In this document: in pieces, positions 56,314-64,000 of the stretch | How positions within the stretch are numbered: the first letter of the stretch is position 1 | Layout of the letters: the number at the start of each line of letters is the position of its first letter | Assembly (NCBI RefSeq): GCF_018388465.1 | Contig: NZ_CP074404.1 | Coordinates: 3,410,001-3,474,000 of the forward strand | From: Cellulomonas fengjieae | Lineage (GTDB): Bacteria; Actinomycetota; Actinomycetes; Actinomycetales; Cellulomonadaceae | DNA: 64,000 nt | Direction: 5' to 3' | Position numbers and translations under genes: made by a program | The notes under the pieces: generated by a model | The model's database searches: none | What the model saw: only the letters and a program-made list of their open reading frames with translations | What the model was told of the DNA's origin: nothing

Positions 56314-59208
56314 TTGCTCCCCACCACCCGTGCGCGCGCCCGTCAGGGCACCCGCACCTCAGCGTTCGCGCGAGGCATCGCGGCGCTGCTCGCCGTCGGC
56401 CTCACAGCCGGTCTGGTCACGCTCGCCGCGACTCCCGCCGCGGCGTCGGAGGTCACCACGACGTACACCGGCGCGGGCTTCGTCACCGGGCCGGGGGGCG
56501 GGACCAACTCGGGTCAGTCGTCCATCGTGGTCCCGGCGGGCACAGGGTCGCTGCGTTCCATGACCTTGAACCTCGTCGGGAACCCGCAGCCGGCTCCCGT
56601 CGGCCTCCAGATCCAGGTGGGCTTCCAGAACGACGTGCTGATCAACTGCGGGACGGGCGGGACCTGCGCCCTACCGCCGCGTTACGAGGGCCGGGACCCG
56701 GCCGGCAGGTGGATCCTGTTCGTCACCGTCGGGTGGGACGGCAGCCAAGGGGACGTCTCGTACAACTACGGCGGGTTCACCGTGGCCCTGACCACCGAGG
56801 TCGCCGACCTGGCGATCACCACCCACCCGGCGAACGTCTCCACGCAGTCGGGCACGGCCGTCACGCTCACCTCCGCCGCCACCGGCCACCCGACGCCCGC
56901 GGTGCAGTGGCAGGTCGACTCGGGGACGGGCTTCGCCAACGTGCCCGGCGCCACGAGCCCGAGCTACACCGTGACGCCGACGTACGCCCAGTCCGGGTAC
57001 AAGTACCAGGCGGTGTACTCGAGCGCGCAGGGGACCGTCACCACGAATCCGGCGACACTGACGGTCCTGCCCCTGCTCCCCGTGGTCACGTCCGACCCGG
57101 TGTCGACTACGGTGACCGAGGGCGCTCCCGCGAGCTTCAGTGCGGGCGCGACGCCCGGCGACCCGGCGGCGACCGTCCAGTGGGAGGTCAGCCTCGACGG
57201 CGGCGCCACCTTCGTCGGCCTCGCCGGGGCGACCGCCTCGACCCACACGATCGCGCCCGCGACCCGGGCCCAGCACCTCCTGCAGTACCGGGCCGTGTTC
57301 CTGAACGCCGCGGGCACCCGCGTCGCCACCGCGGCGGCAACCCTGCGGGTCCAGTACGGCCCGGAGATCCTCACGCCCCCGACGGACGTCGACATCCCGT
57401 CGGGTGGGACCGCGACCTTCTGGGCGAGCGCGGCCGGCAACCCGACCCCGACCGTGCAGTGGCAGATCAGCACCGACGGCGAGGCGACCTTCACCGACAT
57501 CGCGGGTGCGACCGAGCCCACCCTCGTGCTCGTGGACCGCCGGTACGCCCACACGGACACCTTCTACCGCGCGGTGTTCACCAACGGCGTCGTGAGCAGG
57601 ACGACCGACGCCGCTCGACTCTCCGTCGACTCGATCGCCCCCGACGTCACCACCGTGCCCCTCGACCAGCGGGTCGTCGCCGGCACCCCGGTGACCTTCA
57701 CGAGCGCCGCGACCGGTGACCCCGCACCCACGGTTCAGTGGTGGGTGAGCAGCGATCGGGTGTCCTTCGTCAAGATCGTCGGCGCCACCGCTGACTCCTA
57801 CACGTTCACCGCCACGGCGCAGGACGACGGCAACTGGTACCGCGCCGACTACCAGAACGCGTTGGGGTCGTACTACTGGGGGCAGGCCGCCTACCTCACG
57901 GTGGGCGTCGCCCCGGTCGTGACCGCGCACCCGACCGACCAGACGGTGGTGGCGGGCACCCGCGCGACCTTCACGTCGACCATCACGAGCCAGCCCGGCT
58001 CCGAGGTCCAGTGGCAGGCCAGCACCGACGGCGGGGTGAGCTTCACGGACATCCCGGATGCGACGTACTCCACCCTCGAGCTCGACGGACTCACCTTCGC
58101 CGACTCGGGCACGCGTTACCGGGCCGTGCACACCAACTGGGTCGACAGCGCCACCACCGACCCGGCCATCCTCACAGTGACCGCGGCCCTCCCGGTGGTC
58201 ACCACCGACATCGCGGACCAGGAGGTCCTCGCCGGAACCCCGGTGACGTTCACCGCCGCGGCGACCGGCGACCCGACGCCGACGGTCCAGTGGCGCCGGA
58301 GCACCGACGGCGGCCGGACGTTCAGCGACATCGCCGGAGCCACGTCCGACTCCTACACGTTCACCGCCGCCGCGGCGGACGACCGCAACCAGTACGCGGC
58401 CGTCTACACCAACGTCGGTGGGTGGCTGAGCACGAGCGTGGCGACCCTCGCGGTCAACGTCGCACCCGTGGTCTCCCTGGACCCCGTCGACCAGACCGCG
58501 AGCGAGGACACCGTGGCCACCTTCACCACCGGTGCCACCGGCCAGCCCGCACCCCGCGTGCAGTGGCAGGTCAGCACCAACGGAGGCCTGACCTTCACCG
58601 ACATCCAGGGTGCGATGGCGTCGACCCTGTCGGTCCCGGCCGAGGAGAACGCGACCGGCAACCGCTACCGGGCGGTGCACACCAACGTCGTCGGCGCGGT
58701 CGTCACGGACGACGCGACCCTGACCGTGCTCCCGCTCGCCGACATCGTCACCCAGCCCACGGCCCAGGCCCTCCGCGTGGGCGCACGGGCCACGTTCACC
58801 GCCCGGTCCGACGACCCCGCCGCGACCATCCAGTGGCAGGTGAGCGCCGACGGCGGACGGACCTTCACCGACCTGCCCGGCGAGGTGGGCGGCGAGCTCA
58901 CCTTCCTGACCACGACGGATCAGGACGGCAACCTGTACCGGGCGCTGTTCACGACCACCGCAGGTACCACCTCCACCACCCCCGTCGCGCTGACGCTGGA
59001 CGCCGCCGTACCGGCACCCGCCGCACCGACGGCACCCGCGGCGACGGGCACGGTCGCGGTCGACGTCCCGCGCGCGGCCCGGGCTGCCGGCGCCGCGCTC
59101 GCGGTCACCGGCGCCGACAGCGGGCTGCTGGCCCTCGCGGCGGCCCTGCTGCTCGCGACCGGTGCTGCGGCCACCGTGATCGGTCGAAGGAGGCACGCCG
59201 CCCGGTAG
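56314..59208 (+). CDS. cell-surface protein 2: P-domain-like head, eight Ig-like repeats, wall anchor
   Basis: 964 residues, TTG start aligned with its paralogues. Signal peptide (IAALLAVGLTAGLVTLAATP-AAAS), a P-domain-like head (DPAGRWILFVTVGWDGSQGD, NYGGFTVALTT), then eight Ig-like repeats, the last matching the last repeat of protein 3 (LPGEVGGELTFLTTTDQDGN). C-terminus LAVTGADSGLLALAAALLLA and GRRRHAAR: LAxTG sorting signal, helix, basic tail. Largest member of the array. Confidence 0.84.
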   Translation: MLPTTRARARQGTRTSAFARGIAALLAVGLTAGLVTLAATPAAASEVTTTYTGAGFVTGPGGGTNSGQSSIVVPAGTGSLRSMTLNLVGNPQPAPVGLQIQVGFQNDVLINCGTGGTCALPPRYEGRDPAGRWILFVTVGWDGSQGDVSYNYGGFTVALTTEVADLAITTHPANVSTQSGTAVTLTSAATGHPTPAVQWQVDSGTGFANVPGATSPSYTVTPTYAQSGYKYQAVYSSAQGTVTTNPATLTVLPLLPVVTSDPVSTTVTEGAPASFSAGATPGDPAATVQWEVSLDGGATFVGLAGATASTHTIAPATRAQHLLQYRAVFLNAAGTRVATAAATLRVQYGPEILTPPTDVDIPSGGTATFWASAAGNPTPTVQWQISTDGEATFTDIAGATEPTLVLVDRRYAHTDTFYRAVFTNGVVSRTTDAARLSVDSIAPDVTTVPLDQRVVAGTPVTFTSAATGDPAPTVQWWVSSDRVSFVKIVGATADSYTFTATAQDDGNWYRADYQNALGSYYWGQAAYLTVGVAPVVTAHPTDQTVVAGTRATFTSTITSQPGSEVQWQASTDGGVSFTDIPDATYSTLELDGLTFADSGTRYRAVHTNWVDSATTDPAILTVTAALPVVTTDIADQEVLAGTPVTFTAAATGDPTPTVQWRRSTDGGRTFSDIAGATSDSYTFTAAAADDRNQYAAVYTNVGGWLSTSVATLAVNVAPVVSLDPVDQTASEDTVATFTTGATGQPAPRVQWQVSTNGGLTFTDIQGAMASTLSVPAEENATGNRYRAVHTNVVGAVVTDDATLTVLPLADIVTQPTAQALRVGARATFTARSDDPAATIQWQVSADGGRTFTDLPGEVGGELTFLTTTDQDGNLYRALFTTTAGTTSTTPVALTLDAAVPAPAAPTAPAATGTVAVDVPRAARAAGAALAVTGADSGLLALAAALLLATGAAATVIGRRRHAAR

Positions 59209-59222
59209 CCGCGGCGCGACGA

Positions 59223-59255
59223 CGAACGGCCGGTTCCCTCGGGACCGGCCGTTCG
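59223..59255 (+). terminator. hairpin after surface protein 2
   Basis: CGAACGGCCGGT pairs with ACCGGCCGTTCG, with CCC/GGG extending the stem, 15 nt after the stop. Confidence 0.65.
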
Positions 59256-59257
59256 CC

Positions 59258-59480
59258 GTGTTCGCCAACCTGCCGGTCCAGTACCAGCCGGAGATCCGCG
59301 AGCAGCCGGTCGATGTCGTCGTGAACTCCGGCGGGAACGCGACCTCCACCGCAGCCGCGGTCGGCAGCCCCAGGCCGTGGCGCTCTGCCCGGCCAGACCG
59401 AAGGCGCGCTCACCTTCCTGACGACCGCGGACAGGACAGGGCTGACAACCTTCAGCCTCCGTGGCCGCCTGTGCCACCGT
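59258..59480 (+). pseudogene. remnant of a fourth surface-protein paralogue
   Basis: LPVQYQPEIREQPVDVVVNS then GGNATSTAAAVGSPRPW is the start of an Ig-like repeat (compare VQYAPEVLEHPVDVVVDSGG in protein 3). It is followed, in another frame, by LPGQTEGALTFLTTADRTG, the end of the last repeat. The middle is deleted and the frame broken. No start, signal or anchor. Confidence 0.7.
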
Positions 59481-59629
59481 CCGCGAGCGTCGACAGGCGC
59501 CATCCGGAGAAGCCGCTCCCCGCTCGTAGGGCGCGTCCTCGCGGACATTCCGGGGCTCGGGACCGACGCCTGACGTCGACGAGCCCGACGCTCGCCCTGT
59601 TGCCGAATCGCAGGCCAGAGCGCATTTGC
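59481..59629. other. spacer without recognised features
   Basis: Between the paralogue remnant and the promoter box of protein 3 I see no supported gene; open frames here look like shadows. Confidence 0.5.
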
Positions 59630-59804
59630 GGATGTATCGGACTCTTCGAGAAGTCCACCCCACCCGAGCGGTCGGAGTAGTTGAATATCGGGCTACATTG
59701 CGGTCGGTTCGTGCTCGGGCAGGGCACCTCCTGGGCTCCAGAAACGCGGCCAGCACGACCGTGCGGCCAGACCTGCTGGGCGCACACCGCCGAGAGGACA
59801 CTCC
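59630..59804 (+). promoter_or_regulatory. promoter and conserved leader 3
   Basis: Box GGATGTATCGGACT (59630-59643), TACATT (59694-59699, again 64 bp from box start), leader from 59705, TTG 100 nt later. TCGTGCT (59709-59715)/AGCACGA (59752-59758) is kept; GCAGG (59719-59723)/CCTGC (59772-59776) replaces the longer second stem. GAGAGGA ribosome site. Confidence 0.6.
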
Positions 59805-62468
59805 TTGCTCCCCGTCACCCGAGCGCGCGCCCGAAAGGGCACGACCGCCTCACGCCTCTCGCAAGGGATCGCCGCGCTGCTCGCCGCCGGCCTCACCGCC
59901 GGACTGGTCACCATCGCCGCGACCCCAGCCTCCGCGGCGGAGACCGTCACGACGTACTCGAGCAGTGGATTCACCATCGCAGCCGGCGCCGTGTCGTCCT
60001 CCCCCGCTGCGGTGAGCGTCACCGTGCCGGCAGGGACCGGTCGCCTGCTGGCGCTGAGGCTGTCCATCGTCAATCCGCCGGCGATCATCCCGGAACAGAT
60101 GAACTACTACGTCATCTCTCCCTCCGGCACTGCACGTTTCGTCGGGTGCAACACCCAGCGGACGACGTTCGACGACACCTTTTCCTGCGCGGGGCTCCAG
60201 GGCTTCTACGGCACCGACCCCGGCGGCGTGTGGACCCTGTCCGCGACCGACAGCGCTCCGAGCGGACAGCCCACCTCGTGGGGTGGCTTCGCCCTGGAAC
60301 TGACAACGGAGCTCTCCGCACCGGTGGTCACGAAGGACCCGTCCGACACCTCGGCCCGCGCCGGCACGCCCGCCACGTTCTCCGCGACCGCCTCGGGTTG
60401 GCCGACGCCGTCGGTGCAGTGGCAGGTCAAGGACGGTACAGAGTTTGTCGACATTCCCGGCGCCACGACCTCGAGCTACTCCTTCACGACGGCTATGGCC
60501 AACTCGGGCAGTCAGTACCGGGCCGTGTTCTCCAACTCACAGGGTCCCGACGCCTACTCCACCCACGCGACACTGACGGTGACTCCGCCCGTGCCGCTGA
60601 TCACGAACCAGCCGCAGAGCACCACCGTCGACTCCGGCAGCCTGGCCACCTTCTACTCGACCGCCGACGGAACCCCGACCCCCACGGTCCAGTGGCAGCA
60701 CGCCGCCCCGGGTGGCTCGTTCACCGACATCTCCGGCGCCACCAGCTCGTCGTACACGTTCACGGCCCAGGCTGCGCAGGACGGCTACCGCTACCAGGCC
60801 GTGTTCATCAACTCCCACGGCGACGTCACCTCGAACCCGGTGACGCTGACGGTCAGGCCCCGGGGGCCTGTGGTCACGTCCAACCCCGGCAACGTCACCG
60901 TCAACGAGGGTGGCCCCGCCACCTTCACCGCGGCCGCGACCGGCGACCCCGAAGCCACGGTCCAGTGGTACGTCAGCACCGACGCCGGGGTGACCTTCAC
61001 CGACATCGCCGGTGCGACCTCGCCCACCTACACGATCGCGTCGACGGACCGCGCCCAGCACCTGTCCCAGTTCCTCGCCGTGTTCACCAACATCGCCGGG
61101 GACGCACCCACGACGCCCGCGACCCTGCAGGTCCAGTACGCGCCGGAGGTCCTCGAGCACCCGGTCGACGTCGTCGTCGACTCCGGCGGGACCGCGACCT
61201 TCAAGGCCGCCGCGGCCGGCACACCGACGCCCACCGTCCAGTGGCAGGTCAGCACGAACGACGGGATCACCTACAACGACATCGACGGCGCCACCGGACC
61301 GACCCTCGAGCTCACCGACGTCCGGTTCGCCGACTCGGGCACGTACTACCGGGCCGCGTTCACCAACGCGGTCGGCACCACCTACACCGGGCCCTACGGT
61401 GCCCGGCTCGGTGTGCGGGTGCTGCACCCCACCATCACCACAGACATCACCGACCAGCAGGTCGCGGCCGGCAGCACGGTGACGTTCACCGCCGCCGCCA
61501 CCGGCGACCCCACCCCCACCCCCCAGTGGCAGGTCAGCACCGACGACGGCGCCACGTTCACCAACATCGCCGGGGCCACCTCCGACACCTACACCTTCAC
61601 CGCCACCGCTGCGGACGACGGCTTCCAGTACCGCGCCCGCTACGGCAGCGACGCCGGCGGGTCGGTGGCGACCAGCCCCGCGACGCTGGCCGTCACCGTC
61701 GCCCCCGTGATCACCCTCTCCCCGGCCGACCAGAGCGCCCCCGAGGGCACCCGGGCCACGTTCACCTCCCGGGCCACCGGTCAGCCCACCCCGACCGTGC
61801 AGTGGCAGGTCAGCACCGACGGCGGCACGACCTTCACCGACATCGGCGGAGCCACCGACCCGACCCTGGAGGTCCTGGCCGACGACACCTCCGCGGGCAA
61901 CCGCTACCAGGCGGTCCACACCAACTCCACCGGGCACGCCACCACGGACGCCGCGACCCTGACGGTGCTCCCGCTCGCCGACGTCGTCACCCAGCCCACC
62001 CCGCAGGCCGTGGGCGTCGGCGCGCGGGCAACCTTCCGGGCCCGGTCCGACGACCCCACCGCCATGATCCAGTGGCAGGTCAGCACGGACGGCGGACGGA
62101 CCTTCACCGACCTGCCCGGCCAGGTCGGCGACGAGCTCACCTTCCTGACCACGAGCGACCAGAACGGCAACCTCTACCGGGCCCTGTTCACCACCACCGG
62201 GGGCATCACCGCCACCACGCCGGTCGCCCTGACACTTCCGGCCGTCGCGCCCATCGCGCCGGTCGCCCCGGGCACTCCCGCACCGGTCACCGCGGTGACC
62301 CCTGACACGGCCACGGCGACGGCTACGCCCGTCACGCCCAGCGCCCGGGGTGCCGCCCTCGCGGTGACCGGTGCGGACAGCGGGCCGCTGGCACTCGCGG
62401 CGGCACTGCTGCTCGCCGCCGGCATCACGGCCGTCACGATCCGACGCCGCAGGCACACGGCGTCCTGA
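59805..62468 (+). CDS. cell-surface protein 3: P-domain-like head, seven Ig-like repeats, wall anchor
   Basis: 887 residues, TTG start. Signal peptide (IAALLAAGLTAGLVTIAATP-ASAA), P-domain-like head (QMNYYVISPSGTARFVGCNT, YGTDPGGVWTLSATDSAPSG, WGGFALELTTE), seven Ig-like repeats, then LAVTGADSGPLALAAALLLA and RRRRHTAS. Head and tail are closest to protein 2; several repeats are almost interchangeable between paralogues, which suggests recombination. Confidence 0.84.
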   Translation: MLPVTRARARKGTTASRLSQGIAALLAAGLTAGLVTIAATPASAAETVTTYSSSGFTIAAGAVSSSPAAVSVTVPAGTGRLLALRLSIVNPPAIIPEQMNYYVISPSGTARFVGCNTQRTTFDDTFSCAGLQGFYGTDPGGVWTLSATDSAPSGQPTSWGGFALELTTELSAPVVTKDPSDTSARAGTPATFSATASGWPTPSVQWQVKDGTEFVDIPGATTSSYSFTTAMANSGSQYRAVFSNSQGPDAYSTHATLTVTPPVPLITNQPQSTTVDSGSLATFYSTADGTPTPTVQWQHAAPGGSFTDISGATSSSYTFTAQAAQDGYRYQAVFINSHGDVTSNPVTLTVRPRGPVVTSNPGNVTVNEGGPATFTAAATGDPEATVQWYVSTDAGVTFTDIAGATSPTYTIASTDRAQHLSQFLAVFTNIAGDAPTTPATLQVQYAPEVLEHPVDVVVDSGGTATFKAAAAGTPTPTVQWQVSTNDGITYNDIDGATGPTLELTDVRFADSGTYYRAAFTNAVGTTYTGPYGARLGVRVLHPTITTDITDQQVAAGSTVTFTAAATGDPTPTPQWQVSTDDGATFTNIAGATSDTYTFTATAADDGFQYRARYGSDAGGSVATSPATLAVTVAPVITLSPADQSAPEGTRATFTSRATGQPTPTVQWQVSTDGGTTFTDIGGATDPTLEVLADDTSAGNRYQAVHTNSTGHATTDAATLTVLPLADVVTQPTPQAVGVGARATFRARSDDPTAMIQWQVSTDGGRTFTDLPGQVGDELTFLTTSDQNGNLYRALFTTTGGITATTPVALTLPAVAPIAPVAPGTPAPVTAVTPDTATATATPVTPSARGAALAVTGADSGPLALAAALLLAAGITAVTIRRRRHTAS

Positions 62469-62478
62469 CGCGGAACAG

Positions 62479-62517
62479 AACGACGACGGCCGCCCGAACA
62501 GGGCGGCCGTCGTCGTT
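62479..62517 (+). terminator. 17-bp hairpin after surface protein 3
   Basis: AACGACGACGGCCGCCC and its complement, GAACA loop; also serves the convergent nrdF. The inner 14 bp equal the stem at 53610. Confidence 0.78.
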
Positions 62518-62532
62518 CGTGCAGCGTCGGAC

Positions 62533-64000
<1,468 letters not shown>

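Overview
The window is very G+C-rich, densely packed DNA from an actinobacterium. Many starts are GTG or TTG, many genes overlap by ATGA/GTGA, and several leader regions look leaderless. F420-type enzymes, a class Ib ribonucleotide reductase, ECF41/ECF42 sigma factors and a secreted rhamnogalacturonan lyase point to Micrococcales, plausibly a Cellulomonas relative. That placement is inferred from gene content and style, not from a marker gene.

Layout. 0-4 kb: fatty-acid desaturase and secreted PL11-type rhamnogalacturonan lyase with a LacI-type operator-like site. 4.2-12 kb: complete kdpFABCDE potassium operon on the minus strand, every junction overlapping by 1-4 nt, headed by an extra 27-residue membrane peptide. 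12.2-24.5 kb: LytR_C protein, GT87-like mannosyltransferase with a probable CTG start, three overlapping phospholipid genes (CDP-alcohol transferase, CdsA, acyltransferase), LLM oxidoreductase, Nei-like glycosylase, FtsH-like protease, and an ECF42 sigma/DGPF/phosphatase operon. 24.6-33.7 kb: a decayed permease, two PAP2 phosphatases, a serine hydrolase, an orphan UTRA domain, a SipW/TasA-like secretion module, and an ECF41/CMD pair with a matching promoter. 33.7-43.5 kb: a large LuxR regulator, a MerR-controlled efflux/GPP34 cassette, an IS481-type transposase remnant, and a TetR/SDR/deazaflavin-reductase unit with two palindromic operators. 43.5-47.6 kb: tRNA-Ser(CGA), a VapBC-type module, sirtuin, tadA, upp and a small leader ORF.

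47.6-62.5 kb is the most unusual part. A 1319-residue ORF joins an ECF sigma factor, a zinc-finger anti-sigma-like motif, membrane helices and a roughly 900-residue extracellular-type region. It faces a degenerate GGDEF-like gene across an inverted repeat. Next come three paralogous surface proteins (P-domain-like head, 4, 8 and 7 Ig-like repeats, LAxTG-like anchor) plus the remnant of a fourth. All three carry the same upstream box exactly 64 bp from the -10, the same -10 to leader spacing, a conserved 100-nt 5' UTR with competing hairpins, and TTG starts. This looks like one co-regulated, recombining surface-protein family and is the best candidate for an undescribed system here. The window ends in nrdF and the 3' part of nrdE.

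At least eleven genes carry a TAnnnT hexamer 6-7 nt upstream of the start codon, consistent with leaderless transcription.
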